NCBI RefSeq assembly: GCF_023734775.1
Contig: NZ_AP025732.1
Location: 6,322,501-6,386,500 of the forward strand
From: Nostoc cf. commune SO-36
GTDB taxonomy: Bacteria; Cyanobacteriota; Cyanobacteriia; Cyanobacteriales; Nostocaceae
Length of the DNA: 64,000 nucleotides
Direction: 5' to 3'
The notes below the pieces were generated by a model. That model made no database searches. It was not told where the DNA came from and worked only from the letters and a program-made list of their open reading frames with translations. Of this stretch, positions 39,183-49,815 are shown piece by piece; position 1 is the stretch's first letter; each line of letters begins with the position of its first letter. Both the position numbers and the translations under genes were made by a program.

Positions 39183-39470
39183 GGTAACAATAGTAGTTAT
39201 TGGTCATTCGTCATTAGTCATTGGTCATTAGTAAATAGTTCTGACAATTCAGGTTATGTGGAAAAGCTAACGATTAACCTAACCCCCTAACCCCCTTACC
39301 GCATCGGTAAGGGGGAAATTCAAAGTCTCTCTCCTTTTGGGAGAGAGAAATAGAAGTGAGGTTTTCCAGATGCCGTGAAAAGTCAGTTAAATAATTAAGA
39401 GTAAATATTGATTGACTCTAAACAAATGACAAATGACAAAGGACAAAAAACTATTTAAATTGCATCTACC

Positions 39471-40719
39471 TTGAAAGCATTTAATACCTTTGACGCCGAA
39501 CTACGAAGCAACCTGCTTGTTTTATTTACGGCAGGTTTATTATTCTGGTCGAGCTTGTCTTTGCTCTTACCAACACTACCGCTTTACATCGATGATGTGG
39601 GCGCAAGTAAGCAAGAAATTGGGATTGTTATGGGCAGTTTCGCCATTGGGTTATTGCTATCTCGCCCAATGTTGGGACGGTTAGCTGATGAACGTGGCCG
39701 AAAAAGTGTCTTGTTGATTGGTACGATAGTAGCTGCGATCGCACCCTTTGGTTATCTGGCAACTCAATCTCTTGGGTTATTAATCTTGGTGCGGATTTTT
39801 CACGGCATTAGTGTTGCCGCTTTTACCACTGGCTACAGTGCCTTAGTCGCAGATTTAGCTCCCGCCGAAACTCGTGGCGAAATCATTGGTTACATGACCT
39901 TAGCAACTCCCCTTGGTTTAGCAATTGGCCCCGCCTTGGGTGGGTATTTGGAAGCTACAAGTGGTTACGGGATATTATTTCTCTTCTGTGCCGAATTGGG
40001 TTTTGTCGCTCTCTTACAGATTGTACAAGTCACAAATCCGCCAGTGCAAACACGGGAACAAACAGATAATCGTAATTTTTGGCAAGTTTTGGCCAGTCCA
40101 CAGGTAAGAGTTCCAACTATAGTTATGTTACTGGTTGGTTTGTCCGTTGGTGCTGTACATACTTTTGTGTCATTATTTCTCAAATCCACTGATGTAGACT
40201 TCAATGGCGGATTGTTTTTTACAGCTGCGGCAATTGCTAGTTTTAGTATCAGGGTATTTGCTGGTAAGGCAAGCGATCGCTTCGGTCGTGGTTTATTTAT
40301 TACTTTTGGTATTTTTTGCTACGTTTTAGCGTTAATACTGCTGTGGCAGGCTAACAGCGCGATGTTTTTCTTACTGGCTGCGAATCGCTGAAGGTGCTGG
40401 TGGTGGTACACTCATCTCCATGATGATCACCATGATGGCAGACCGCTCTCAGCCGCAAGAACGGGGGCAAATTTTTGCTATATGTATAGCTGGACTTGAC
40501 CTGGGAATTGCGATCGCTGCTCCTCTTCTGGGTATCATCGCCGAACTTGTAGGCTACCGCGATATGTTCGGCTATGGTGCTGCGATGACTTCTCTTGCAC
40601 TTGTCCTCTTCCTCACCCAGTCGAGCAAAAACCTATCCAACTCCTTCCGCTTTGCACTAGGTCTAGCTCCAGATGCTTATGCCTTGAAAAAATTAAAAGT
40701 TAGGAGTGAAGAAATTTAA
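39471..40719 (+). CDS. MFS transporter (frameshifted)
   Basis: About 415 codons when joined. TTG is the only plausible start (KAFNTFDAELRSNLLVLF). Twelve-helix major facilitator with the loop 2-3 motif GRLADERGRKSVLLIG and repeated motif GKASDRFGRGLFI. The first frame stops at 40391 after FFLLAANR. Removing one A near 40383 turns GCGAATCGC into a HIP1-like GCGATCGC and restores AIAEGAGGGTLISMMITMMA, which runs to 40719. Substrate unknown, probably drug or metabolite efflux. Preceded by heptamer repeats at 39420-39446. Confidence 0.83.
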
Positions 40720-40757
40720 CTCATCACTCCTAACTTTCAACTCTTAACTTTCAAATA

Positions 40758-40831
40758 CGGGCGAGGAGGGATTCGAACCCCCGACACCGTGGTCCGTAGC
40801 CACGTGCTCTAGTCCACTGAGCTACACACCC
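40758..40831 (-). tRNA. tRNA-Arg (anticodon ACG)
   Basis: 74-nt cloverleaf on the minus strand: acceptor GGGTGTG / CTCGCCC (one mismatch), D arm GCTC...GAGC, anticodon arm CGTGG-CTACGGA-CCACG with anticodon ACG, T arm GGGGG-TTCGAAT-CCCTC. CCA is not encoded. Confidence 0.95.
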
Positions 40832-40865
40832 CCACTGACAACTTATATTAACACGTTCTAACTAA

Positions 40866-41372
40866 ATGGCGCAAGATAATTTTCCATCTAATTTTGCCAA
40901 CTTAACCCATCTAGATCAACACGGACAAGCGCAAATGGTAGACGTGTCTGATAAAGCACCCACCATCCGCCAAGCAGTAGCTGCTGCTAATGTGCGAATG
41001 CTGCCAACAACCTTCGCTGCTATTCAAGCCGGAAATGTCCCAAAAGGTGATGTGTTAGCAACTGCAAGATTGGCTGGGATTATGGCAGCCAAGCAAACAG
41101 CCACTTTAATTCCTCTGTGTCATCCCTTGCCTTTGCAAAAAATTGCAGTCGAAATTATACCCGATCCCCAACTACCGGGTTATCAAATTCAAGCCACAAT
41201 CAAAACTAAAGCTGAAACTGGTGTAGAGATGGAAGCTTTAACTGCCGTTTCTGTGGCTGCACTAACTTTATACGATATGGCAAAAGCTTTAGAGAAGTCG
41301 ATTCAAATTGAATCGATTCGTTTAATAAGTAAGAGTGGCGGGAAATCAGGAGATTATTTGCCGCCAGAGTAA
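40866..41372 (+). CDS. moaC: cyclic pyranopterin monophosphate synthase MoaC
   Basis: 168 residues: [48 protein letters not shown] and [20 protein letters not shown] are the conserved MoaC blocks holding the active-site Lys, His and Glu/Asp residues. With MoaA it converts GTP to cyclic pyranopterin monophosphate for molybdenum cofactor synthesis, needed for example by nitrate reductase. Stands alone beside the tRNA gene. Complete. Confidence 0.94.
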   Translation: MAQDNFPSNFANLTHLDQHGQAQMVDVSDKAPTIRQAVAAANVRMLPTTFAAIQAGNVPKGDVLATARLAGIMAAKQTATLIPLCHPLPLQKIAVEIIPDPQLPGYQIQATIKTKAETGVEMEALTAVSVAALTLYDMAKALEKSIQIESIRLISKSGGKSGDYLPPE

Positions 41373-41383
41373 TAAGCTTTTTG

Positions 41384-41420
41384 GGAATTGGGAATTGGGA
41401 ATTGGGAATTGGGAATTGGT
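41384..41420. repeat. heptamer tandem repeat GGGAATT
   Basis: Five head-to-tail copies of GGGAATT after moaC, a typical short tandem repeat of heterocystous cyanobacteria. The 41373-41484 spacer holds nothing else that I can support. Confidence 0.85.
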
Positions 41421-41484
41421 TATTAATTCTTCTCCTTTATCCCCAATATTCACTCACGGGAGATTATCAGGATCAATGCCGAGA

Positions 41485-42126
41485 TTACGCAAAATATGCT
41501 GCTAACTGTTCAGCGCGTTGACGTTCTTGTTCTAGCAATAACTCAGCCTGTTCAGCCCGTTGATTGAGTTCCAGAGAATTCAAAAATCTCTGTCCATCTG
41601 GACGGTAAATTACTAACTCCCCAAGCCCAGTTTGAAATCTAATTCCCAAACGGGGACTGATCCAACTATCCATTTGCCATAGCTTATTCAAATGGTTGTT
41701 TTGCCGCAACCAGCCATCTAGTTGAAAACTTTCAGGGTCATATAAATAGTATTCTTCAACACCATAAGTATCGTAAAACTCCAGCTTGCGCTCCATCTCC
41801 TTGGTATCATTACTATAAGAAAGAATCTCAAAGACTACTTGCGGCGGAATATTATCTTCTTGCCACTGACGATAGGAACGGCGTTTTCCCTTGGATCTAC
41901 CGAAAACAACCATTACATCAGGTGCAGTTGGTGTAATCAGCCGAGAACGGACTGGATACCAAAGTAAATCTCCCGCAATCAAAATATTGTCATTATTAGC
42001 AAACAGAATCTCTAAATTCTCCTTAATCAGGACAATCCAACGATACTGTTCTGTATTGTCTGCCATTGGTTTGCCGTCACTATCTGGATAGAGGAGATCG
42101 GGGTCTATTTGCTCAAAGATGGTCAT
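41485..42126 (-). CDS. Uma2 family (DUF820) putative restriction-endonuclease-fold protein
   Basis: About 213 residues from ATG 42126 (MTIFEQIDPDLLYPDSDGKP); the frame is also open to 42174. PD-(D/E)XK-type features: ITPTAPDVMVVFG, IPPQVVFEILSYSND, then ERKLEFYDTYGVEEYYLYDP. A short C-terminal coiled coil (NQRAEQAELLLEQERQRAEQ) follows. Uma2 genes are numerous in cyanobacterial genomes and few have known roles. Confidence 0.85.
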   Translation of the reverse strand: MTIFEQIDPDLLYPDSDGKPMADNTEQYRWIVLIKENLEILFANNDNILIAGDLLWYPVRSRLITPTAPDVMVVFGRSKGKRRSYRQWQEDNIPPQVVFEILSYSNDTKEMERKLEFYDTYGVEEYYLYDPESFQLDGWLRQNNHLNKLWQMDSWISPRLGIRFQTGLGELVIYRPDGQRFLNSLELNQRAEQAELLLEQERQRAEQLAAYFA

Positions 42127-42267
42127 TTGATTTAACCCAGTGGCTCTTGACTTACATTCAATTATGACTGGCAATTCAATTATGACTGCTTATAAGGGTC
42201 TAATAGCAACCGTTGCCACAAAAACCTTAGAATAAATAGGGTGTATTTAAATCTGTAACAAATATTT

Positions 42268-42525
42268 ATGCCTCCTCGTTGGCCTCGCAAACCCGATCGC
42301 AAAGACGCTGATTATCGTAAAATCGATGACCGGATGAATTTTGCTGTGCATGTAGCGATCGCTGCTACGATTAACTCTGGCTTATGGTTTTTCCACATTT
42401 TGAAAGACACTAGCTGGGAGTGGCTGCCTTTAGTAACGTTAAGTTGGACGGGGATAGTTTTAGCGCATCTGATTTATATTAGTGCGATCGCTAACTACAC
42501 CGAAACTCCCTCAAAATCCACCTGA
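42268..42525 (+). CDS. 2TM domain protein, hypothetical
   Basis: 85 residues. Charged N terminus (PRWPRKPDRKDADYRKID), then two membrane segments (FAVHVAIAATINSGLWFFHI and LPLVTLSWTGIVLAHLIYI) with a short loop containing KDTSWEW. Layout agrees with small 2TM-domain proteins. Function unknown. Confidence 0.65.
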   Translation: MPPRWPRKPDRKDADYRKIDDRMNFAVHVAIAATINSGLWFFHILKDTSWEWLPLVTLSWTGIVLAHLIYISAIANYTETPSKST

Positions 42526-42644
42526 AGATGGATTACTCATGCTGGGGCGATTGTAACCTCTGGTAGTAGGATTAGGCTGTTAATTGAGCCATAATGTAAA
42601 AAAGCCTGAGATTTCGCACTTTTTCTTAATGTAGGGTTATTTTT

Positions 42645-42953
42645 ATGGCTAAGACTAATACCACAGAACTACTAGAAGCCCTAGCAGCTGAGATTGGCGA
42701 AAACGTCTATATAGACGTTGCCAAATGGCATCTTTATTTATCTAATGCCAAACTGCATACAGTTGTTGCCGAGCAACTGTATCCTTTAATTACTTCTAAT
42801 ACTGTAAATGAAGACCGAGTTTTACAAGTGTTGGGAGCAATTCCAATAAAAATTGGTGGCGGGAAACGTGAAGTTCCTTTAATCGATTTACTACCTCTGC
42901 AATGCCAAGTCACTTTAGTAGATATTTTGGAAAAATATCAACGTGATTTCTAG
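42645..42953 (+). CDS. DUF3181 family protein
   Basis: 102 residues: LLEALAAEIGENVYIDVAKW, HLYLSNAKLHTVVAEQLYPL and GGGKREVPLIDLLP. This is the DUF3181 family, which is largely limited to cyanobacteria and plastid-bearing lineages. Soluble, function unknown. Confidence 0.8.
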   Translation: MAKTNTTELLEALAAEIGENVYIDVAKWHLYLSNAKLHTVVAEQLYPLITSNTVNEDRVLQVLGAIPIKIGGGKREVPLIDLLPLQCQVTLVDILEKYQRDF

Positions 42954-43230
42954 TTGCTAAAACCAAGATTATATTACTTGGACAATTTTATTAATTAGCA
43001 TTTCCTGATTCGAGTTTCACTCCTGAATTAGGTAATGCTGTGGTTTGACAAATCTATAAAAATTAATATAGATACACATAGATGAATCTCGTGTAATTTC
43101 TGTGTGGATATCTAATAAAAATTTCCTTTAACAATTAAGGAATCTCCGCGTTCAAAATCAGTTTAGATTTAAGCGAGTTGATCTTCAAACTCGCTTTGAA
43201 CTTTCATGCAAACTCATTGAGGCAATTTCT

Positions 43231-43446
43231 ATGCTTTTACAAGTCAAAGATAGTGGTGAATTGGTAAAGATTGTTGAAATTCAGGAATTAATTGACCCGA
43301 ATAATGATGTTGTTCACGGAAAAGACCAAGAAGGTCAAGAAGAACAGCAACCTGAAACTTTTAAAAAAGAAAATCTCATTTTCCCTTCAGGTGAAGTTTT
43401 ACCACGCTGTTGGTTAGATGCCGACTATAGACACGACAACGGTTAA
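43231..43446 (+). CDS. small conserved cyanobacterial hypothetical protein
   Basis: 71 residues, acidic: MLLQVKDSGELVKIVEIQEL, IDPNNDVVHGKDQEGQEEQQ, then FKKENLIFPSGEVLPRCWLD and ADYRHDNG. It resembles a short cyanobacterial family of unknown function. Strong codon pattern and a conserved-looking C terminus support a real gene. The 277-bp spacer before it holds nothing clear. Confidence 0.6.
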   Translation: MLLQVKDSGELVKIVEIQELIDPNNDVVHGKDQEGQEEQQPETFKKENLIFPSGEVLPRCWLDADYRHDNG

Positions 43447-43513
43447 TGATTAATTAATAGGGTAGCACAGATGTGCTACCTTACTAAGTGCCATACTATG
43501 ATGCAGCTTTTTC

Positions 43514-43966
43514 TTATATTGTCACCGTTTCATTCTGCTGAGAATTGGGAAAAAATGCCTTAGTAATCCAGTCAGTCAAAATGTGAGACAGTAATCCCAT
43601 AGGGCCAGCAAACAAACACAGCGCAAGAGAATGAATTGTCCAAACACCTGTTTTTTGCCCTTCCCAATAAACCCAGCGACCGACGAATAAATCCATCACT
43701 AAAAAATGAATCCAACCTGTTGCAGCAGCCGATTCATCTGCAAAAAATTTAGCGATATCAGCTAATTGGGGATTCGATAAAGCTTGGGCATTTTCTGGGG
43801 TAATACTGCTGATAAACAAATACAAATATGCCCCAGCTAACAGCACAAATGGCAAATATGATGACATTATCTGCCGTGTAACTTTCCAGTTTGGCAATAA
43901 AATCATCAACGCCCAAAAGGGTAATACAAAAAGATTGGCGGCATTAAAAAGTTGAGAGATCGTCAT
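43514..43966 (-). CDS. ABA4-like (DUF4281) membrane protein
   Basis: 150 residues with four hydrophobic segments: LFVLPFWALMILLPNW, SYLPFVLLAGAYLYLFIS, GWIHFLVMDLFVGRWVYWE and SLALCLFAGPMGLLSHIL. The WIHFLVMDLFVGRW and GPMGLLSH blocks mark the ABA4/DUF4281 family, related to plant ABA4, needed for neoxanthin synthesis. A carotenoid link is plausible in cyanobacteria but not shown here. Confidence 0.78.
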   Translation of the reverse strand: MTISQLFNAANLFVLPFWALMILLPNWKVTRQIMSSYLPFVLLAGAYLYLFISSITPENAQALSNPQLADIAKFFADESAAATGWIHFLVMDLFVGRWVYWEGQKTGVWTIHSLALCLFAGPMGLLSHILTDWITKAFFPNSQQNETVTI

Positions 43967-44047
43967 ATTTTTGTAAAGTGAAAAACATTTCAGTTATTAT
44001 ATGTTTTAAATTAACTAATTATTCATAAATCGTAACTCTCAAAATAT

Positions 44048-44080
44048 AGAAACCCGACTTTTTTGAGAAGTCGGGTTTCT
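44048..44080 (-). terminator. terminator hairpin after the CobW-type gene
   Basis: Perfect 13-bp stem: AGAAACCCGACTT (44048-44060) / AAGTCGGGTTTCT (44068-44080), 7-nt loop. It lies 8 bp past the stop of the minus-strand GTPase gene; on that strand a T-rich stretch (TATATTTT) follows. Confidence 0.75.
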
Positions 44081-44088
44081 GGGTATAC

Positions 44089-45129
44089 TTATAAAGCTAC
44101 AAGTTGCGATTCGATTTCTGAAGACTTCAAATCACGTCCAATAAAAACTAAGCGGGTTTGCCTAGGCTCTTCGGGTTTCCAGGGGCGATCGTAAAATTTA
44201 TCAAATCGGGTTCCTACGCCTTGCATCACCAAACGCATTGATTTATTTGGCACTGCCACAAAGCCTTTAATTCGGTAAATTTCTTGTTGTTGTGCTAATT
44301 TCTCTAACTGTTGTTGCAGCTTTTCTGGATCAAAGGTACGATCCAAAACTAAATTAGTTGAGATAATTTCTTCGTCGTGATTGTGGTCTTCTTCAGTATC
44401 GTGATGACTGGGACGAGAATCTAAATTGTCTTCAACTGCGGCTTGAAATCCTAATAATATAGATGCATCTAGTTGAGAATTATCGCTCTCGACAATCTTC
44501 ACCACTCTGGGTAACTCTTGCTTAATCAATTCTTCAACTCTGGCTTTTGTCTCGGCATCCACCAAGTCAATTTTATTCAACACCACTAAGTCTGCACAAG
44601 CAAGTTGGTCTTCAAACAGTTCTTGCAAGGGTGTTTCGTGTTCTAGATTATCATCAGCTTGTCGCTGGGCTGCGATCGCATCTGGATTGCTAGCAAATGT
44701 CCCCGCCGCTACGGCGGCACAATCTACCACGGTAATCACCGCATCCACAGTGGCGGCGTTGCGAATTTCTTGCCAGCGAAAAGCCTTCACCAATGGTTTT
44801 GGTAACGCTAAACCAGAGGTTTCAATCAAAATGCAGTCGATGCTATCTCGCCGCTTGATTAACTCTTGCATCGTCGGGTAAAACTCTTCCTGCACGGTGC
44901 AGCATAAGCAGCCGTTGGTTAATTCAAAGATATTAGTGTCGCCCTCACCATCTTCTGGGCAAACTTGACAAGATTTTAACAATTCGCCATCAATACCGAG
45001 TTCGCCAAATTCATTGACTAAAACGGCAATGCGGCGGCCTTGGTTGTTTTGTAGCAGGTGGCGAATTAGGCTGGTTTTTCCACTACCTAAGAAGCCTGTA
45101 ATCACTGTGACAGGAATTTTCGTTGCCAT
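44089..45129 (-). CDS. CobW/COG0523 family GTP-binding metallochaperone
   Basis: 346 residues. G3E GTPase: Walker A VTGFLGSGKTSLIRHLL, NEFGELGIDGELL, metal-binding ELTNGCLCCTVQEEF (CxCC), IDCILIETSGLALPKP, and base-recognition VVLNKIDLVD. A histidine/aspartate-rich segment (HHDTEEDHNHDEE, near residues 241-253) probably binds metal, and a CobW C-terminal domain follows. Members deliver Zn, Co or other metals to target enzymes; which metal cannot be told here. Stands alone, with its own terminator. Confidence 0.88.
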   Translation of the reverse strand: MATKIPVTVITGFLGSGKTSLIRHLLQNNQGRRIAVLVNEFGELGIDGELLKSCQVCPEDGEGDTNIFELTNGCLCCTVQEEFYPTMQELIKRRDSIDCILIETSGLALPKPLVKAFRWQEIRNAATVDAVITVVDCAAVAAGTFASNPDAIAAQRQADDNLEHETPLQELFEDQLACADLVVLNKIDLVDAETKARVEELIKQELPRVVKIVESDNSQLDASILLGFQAAVEDNLDSRPSHHDTEEDHNHDEEIISTNLVLDRTFDPEKLQQQLEKLAQQQEIYRIKGFVAVPNKSMRLVMQGVGTRFDKFYDRPWKPEEPRQTRLVFIGRDLKSSEIESQLVAL

Positions 45130-45332
45130 ATTTTTGCCTGATTGACTCAGTATAAGAAGTTTTACGGGTTACAAACTTAAATACTGAGATTAAGCTTGGT
45201 TTGAAGATTGACTTAGTTATTTTACAGCTATTTTCAGGTAAATAGACCATGCGTAGGGGCGCAAGACCTTACCCCCTACAACAGATGTGGTTCAAATAAA
45301 TGAAAACTGCTGTAAGTTGAAAATTTATCGAA

Positions 45333-45676
45333 CAGAATTCAGGAGTCAGGAGTCAGAATTCATTCTGAATTCTGTATGACTGGCGGATAGCGCAGCGTAT
45401 ACCCTTCGGGATGCTTCGCTTAGAGCGAGTATTCGAGCGTCGCGTCTGAATAATCGGAGTTTTTGCACCCCCACCAAATTGAAAATTTGGTGGTCTTCAA
45501 TTCCTGCGCGGTCTGAATCCCCGACTGATAGCGTTCGCTTTTAGCGTCTCTAAGAGTTGCGTTAGCGAGTCTTCTCCCAAGGGGAGACGCCAAAGGCGAA
45601 CGAGCGTCTTGATTCTGACTCCTGTTAGCGGTAGCGGGGCGTTTAGCCCATTCTGACTTCTGAATTCTTCTTCAAG
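45333..45676. repeat. dispersed MITE-like repeat, long copy
   Basis: Opens with AACAGAATTCAGGAGTCAGG and ends with CTGACTTCTGAATTCTTCTT, an imperfect terminal inverted repeat. Its last 64 bp (45612-45675) recur exactly, inverted, at 23410-23473; its first part recurs at 56879. The interior contains GCGTTAGCGAGT-type repeats. No gene is supported in the 45130-45901 spacer. Confidence 0.75.
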
Positions 45677-45901
45677 CACAATCCCAAAACATTGGTGTTA
45701 ATAACTAACTGCTAACTCTTAAAAATAATTGAGGGGCAATCTCCCCATGCTTGCTTTCACCAACAGAAAGCAGTCACAAGGCGATCGCCCCTAAATATTT
45801 TGAGCGTTAATCGCTCTTTCTCCAGAAACACCTATTAATTATCTTTCATTAGGCTATCGGGACTTAGATTCCACACACCAAACTCCGCAATCTCAACACA
45901 G

Positions 45902-46618
45902 TTACTCAGCAGTGACGAGTTCAGTACTGCCGCGTGTACGACGTCGTGTAAGGCTGTTGTACACCATTACACCGATTGCCTTGACTAAATTGCCTTCCAA
46001 TTCTTGGAACATCTTCATGTTTACGCCAAAGGCAGCGTTAGCTTCATCAACGATGCGATCGGTTGTAGCTTCGTCAAGGGGTAATTCATCCACAATTTGC
46101 CGATATTTCGCTTTAAATGCCTTCTCATCAGGAATTTCTGGAAACTCATAAAAAGCTGTTCCTTGCCCATCAGACAAATTCATCGCCGTTACAGCAATAT
46201 TTTTGAGAATTTGTCCCCCAGATAAATCGCCCAAGTAACGAGTATATGAATGAGCAATTAACAGTTCGGGTTCTGTAGCAGATATTTCTCGGATACGCTT
46301 TACATAAGCTTCACCTGCGGGAGATAGCTTAATTTGCTCTCTCCAGTTAGCACCAAAGTAATAACTCAGGTCTTGCTCTAGGGTATACTTGCGGTTTAGC
46401 TGAGGAAAGTTAATTTTAGAAAGAATTGGGTGCTGGCGGTGCTTTTCCATTTCTTCTTCCATCGCTGAGTAGACGAAGTAGAAGTTAGCAACAAGTTTCC
46501 GGTAAGAGTTTTTCTCGACTACTCCTCTTAAAAAGCACTTGACAAAACCTACATTTTCTGCCATTGTGTGGGCTTTCTTAGTGCCTACACGTAATTTGGT
46601 TGCTAAATTGCTGCTCAT
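45902..46618 (-). CDS. ho1: heme oxygenase (biliverdin-producing)
   Basis: 238 residues. Proximal heme ligand His in TKKAHTMAENVGFVKCF (near residue 17), and distal-helix glycines in YTRYLGDLSGGQILKNIA. It cleaves heme to biliverdin IX-alpha, CO and iron using ferredoxin; biliverdin feeds phycobilin synthesis for phycobilisomes and phytochromes. Family length is about 238, so complete. The 569-bp spacer to glmM holds only AT-rich sequence and presumed promoters. Confidence 0.94.
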   Translation of the reverse strand: MSSNLATKLRVGTKKAHTMAENVGFVKCFLRGVVEKNSYRKLVANFYFVYSAMEEEMEKHRQHPILSKINFPQLNRKYTLEQDLSYYFGANWREQIKLSPAGEAYVKRIREISATEPELLIAHSYTRYLGDLSGGQILKNIAVTAMNLSDGQGTAFYEFPEIPDEKAFKAKYRQIVDELPLDEATTDRIVDEANAAFGVNMKMFQELEGNLVKAIGVMVYNSLTRRRTRGSTELVTAE

Positions 46619-47187
46619 GCTAAATTTCTCAACTTTAAAAAGTTAACTGCCGGAGTTTTAATTCACTAACGGCTAAAAAAGCCATTAAAACGTTACCTTA
46701 AAACTATTTGATGAGAATTTATATTAAAATTTTTTAAGCTGCGGTAGCTTTGTATTTTTTTACACCGCAAGAAAGGTAAGAGAATATAATTTTACATTTC
46801 AGTGTTTTGATTTTTTGTTGTTATTAGCTAAATTTTTCTTTCATTCTCAGCTTTGCTGAAAAACCCCTGTCATGAAACAAAGGTAATATTTATTACATAT
46901 TTTTTGATTAGTAGTATTGCGAAGTGTGAACTAGTACAAATAAAAATCAAGACTAAACGTAATTGCATAAAAGGAATAATTAGTTAAGATGTGGAGACTT
47001 TACTAATAATGTAAAAACTAATACTGACTTTATGAAGAATTTACAAAAAAAGAGGCGTGAATTCAGTATGTTTACGTAAAGATAGCTTGATCTAGAATGA
47101 ATTTCTAAAAAGAAAAAGCATGTCAAAATTGCTGAATAAAGTCTTAAGTGCTATTTTTCAGTGTGATTGTGTGGAGTGTTTAAAAAT

Positions 47188-48654
47188 ATGGTTTCATCTA
47201 TAACTCGGACATCGGGCATTGCTGGGGGTTCTGCTTCCGAAGCTGAGGGATTGGGCAAAGGCATTGAAAGCAGTTTTGGACTGAATTTAATCCCGCTACC
47301 AGCAAATCCTTTATTTGGCACAGATGGGATTCGCGGACAAGTAGGAGAATTACTGAGTGCGCCTCTAGCATTGCAAGTTGGTTTTTGGACAGGGATTGTT
47401 TTACGTAACCATGCGACTCAAGTAGGGCCAGTCATTCTCGGACAAGACTCTAGAAACTCCAGCGATATGCTGGCAATGGCTTTGAGTGCAGGGTTAACAG
47501 CAGCAGGGTTAGAGGTTTGGTATTTGGGATTATGCCCCACTCCTTGCATTGCCTATCTCACCAGCATTACTGATGCCATCGGCGGAGTGATGATTTCTGC
47601 TAGCCACAATCCCCCAGAAGACAATGGGATTAAGATTTTTGGTGCTAATGGTGGCAAGTTACCGCAAATATTGCAGGCAGAAATAGAAGCGGGACTGCGT
47701 GGCAAGATATCATCGATCGCTAAAGTCAGTAATTGCGGACGGCATTACTCACGTTTTGAGTTAGTAGGGCATTATAGTGAGGCGTTAAAAAAACCCTTGA
47801 ACAGTAGCCTAAATCTTCAGGGAATGAAAATTGCTTTAGACTTGGCGTGGGGAGCAGCAGTTGGTTTAGCGCCATCAGTATTTACAGAAATGGGGGCAGA
47901 GGTAATCTGCTTGCATAACGAAGCAGATGGCGATCGCATTAATGTTAACTGCGGTTCCACCCACCTAGATATTCTTGCAGCCACAGTACAAGAACACAAC
48001 GCCGACATCGGCTTTGCCTTCGATGGCGATGCCGATCGCGTCTTAGCAGTAGACAATACAGGTAGGCAAGTTAACGGCGATTACATTCTCTACCTGTGGG
48101 GACGCCACTTACAACAAAACCAACAATTGCCAGACAACCTGATTGTATCTACAGTCATGGCTAACTTAGGCTTTGAAAAAGCTTGGCAGCAGATTGGTGG
48201 TAACTTAATTCGTACCGCAGTCGGCGATCAATACGTGCAAGCCGAAATGCTGCGGACTGGGGGAATGTTAGGCGGCGAACAATCAGGTCATATTCTTTGC
48301 CGTCACTATGCAGTTACTGGAGATGGTTTGTTAACAGCCTTACATATCGCAGCTTTGGTAAAAGAAGCGGGTGTTTCCCTTAGCGAATTAGTAGATCAAA
48401 GTTTCCAGACATATCCACAATTATTGCGGAACGTGCGAGTTGTTGATCGCGATCGCCGTTTAGGATGGCAAGATTGTCAACCAGTGCAACAAGCGATCGC
48501 TCTTGCTGAAGCTGCAATGGGTGATTCCGGCAGAATTTTGGTTCGCGCCTCTGGCACAGAACCAGTAATCAGGGTTATGGTAGAAGCTGCCAATGCAGAA
48601 CTCGCCAACCACTGGACAAATGAATTAGTTTCGCAAGTCCAACAACATATATAA
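47188..48654 (+). CDS. glmM: phosphoglucosamine mutase
   Basis: 488 residues from ATG 47188 ([14 protein letters not shown]); a TTG at 47167 is a less likely start. Conserved blocks: [17 protein letters not shown], active phosphoserine loop [20 protein letters not shown], metal-binding [14 protein letters not shown], sugar loop GGEQSGHIL and phosphate loop [15 protein letters not shown]. Converts glucosamine-6-phosphate to glucosamine-1-phosphate for UDP-GlcNAc and peptidoglycan synthesis. Complete and single. Confidence 0.93.
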   Translation: MVSSITRTSGIAGGSASEAEGLGKGIESSFGLNLIPLPANPLFGTDGIRGQVGELLSAPLALQVGFWTGIVLRNHATQVGPVILGQDSRNSSDMLAMALSAGLTAAGLEVWYLGLCPTPCIAYLTSITDAIGGVMISASHNPPEDNGIKIFGANGGKLPQILQAEIEAGLRGKISSIAKVSNCGRHYSRFELVGHYSEALKKPLNSSLNLQGMKIALDLAWGAAVGLAPSVFTEMGAEVICLHNEADGDRINVNCGSTHLDILAATVQEHNADIGFAFDGDADRVLAVDNTGRQVNGDYILYLWGRHLQQNQQLPDNLIVSTVMANLGFEKAWQQIGGNLIRTAVGDQYVQAEMLRTGGMLGGEQSGHILCRHYAVTGDGLLTALHIAALVKEAGVSLSELVDQSFQTYPQLLRNVRVVDRDRRLGWQDCQPVQQAIALAEAAMGDSGRILVRASGTEPVIRVMVEAANAELANHWTNELVSQVQQHI

Positions 48655-49008
48655 CGTTTCCTACTCCCTTCCCACGACAAAAGATTACCTATTTATTGAT
48701 CTCTCTCTTGCTTGGTGTCCTTAGCGTCCAACTCTTACGAGACGCTGCGCGTTGGCGGAAGCTTCTCGTAAAGATGGCGGTTCGTGAAAAAATTTAGGTA
48801 TTCTTTCGGAGGAAGGGAGTAGCTACTATCTCACCATTTAAAAATGCAAATTTTCGTCGTTACGGTTTCTGCAAATTAACCAGTCTTGGTCATCTGTGGA
48901 AAAGTTACTATTGATGAGATTTGCATTTTAACGTATATTGTCAACCTCTTTTATAACAAAGAAAGAGGTCTACATATATTTATTGATTATCTTCTATAAG
49001 GTAATAAA

Positions 49009-49749
49009 ATGCTTATTTTTGTTGTCCCACTTAAAAGTCCGAAAGTTTCTAATTCCTGGGAACGCGTCACCCAATCATTTGAAAGATGTATCAAATCAAT
49101 TTGCAATCAAACGTCTCCTGAATTTCATGCTATTGTCGTTTGCCATGAACAGCCAAAAATAGAATTTAATCATCCCCAGATTACGTACATCACAGTTGAC
49201 TTTGCTCCTCCCAAAGAGACAGACCGTATAGCCAGAGGAGACACAGATAAAGGGCGAAAAATCTTGAAGGGATTAATGTATGCTCGTCAATTTTCTCCAA
49301 CTCACACTATGGCAGTTGATGCAGATGATTGCATCAGTAAAAATTTAGCCGCATTTATTAAGCAACATCCTAACTCTAATGGATGGTTTATCAACAAAGG
49401 TTATAAATATAAAGAAGGTAGTAAATATATATATATTAAAAGAAAAGATTTCTATTCAATGTGCGGCACATCTAATATTATTCGATATGACTTAAATTTA
49501 TTACCAGAAAACGCAGAATATAATCGAGGTTATGGATACTACAAATATTATATAGACCACGGTAAAATCAAAGGCGTATTAGAAAGCAAAGATAAACCGA
49601 TTGAACCACTACCATTTCCTGGAGCAGTTTACATTGTAGAAACAGGAGAAAATCTTTTTTACGGTTCAATGAAGTTAAACTTCAATTTTTTTGATCGAAA
49701 ATCCCTAACTCAATCAGTTAAAGATGAATTTGGCTTGTACACGCTATAG
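49009..49749 (+). CDS. putative GT-A fold glycosyltransferase
   Basis: 246 residues. Begins MLIFVVPLKSPKVSNSWERV, with CIKSICNQTSPEFHAIVVCH, the metal-binding DxD-like HTMAVDADDCISKNLAAFI, and a C-terminal region without membrane segments. It resembles family 2 glycosyltransferases but is divergent. It lies 66 bp before the Wzy-like gene, so it may be the first gene of the polysaccharide cluster. Confidence 0.65.
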   Translation: MLIFVVPLKSPKVSNSWERVTQSFERCIKSICNQTSPEFHAIVVCHEQPKIEFNHPQITYITVDFAPPKETDRIARGDTDKGRKILKGLMYARQFSPTHTMAVDADDCISKNLAAFIKQHPNSNGWFINKGYKYKEGSKYIYIKRKDFYSMCGTSNIIRYDLNLLPENAEYNRGYGYYKYYIDHGKIKGVLESKDKPIEPLPFPGAVYIVETGENLFYGSMKLNFNFFDRKSLTQSVKDEFGLYTL

Positions 49750-49815
49750 CCATATTAATCCATTTATATGTAAGCTATAGATTGTTTTTTCAGGCTGACA
49801 GGCTACAGCGCCACT

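Noticed and set aside
45497..45679. 60-codon minus-strand frame
   Set aside because: It lies entirely within the dispersed repeat element and its sequence follows the repeat.
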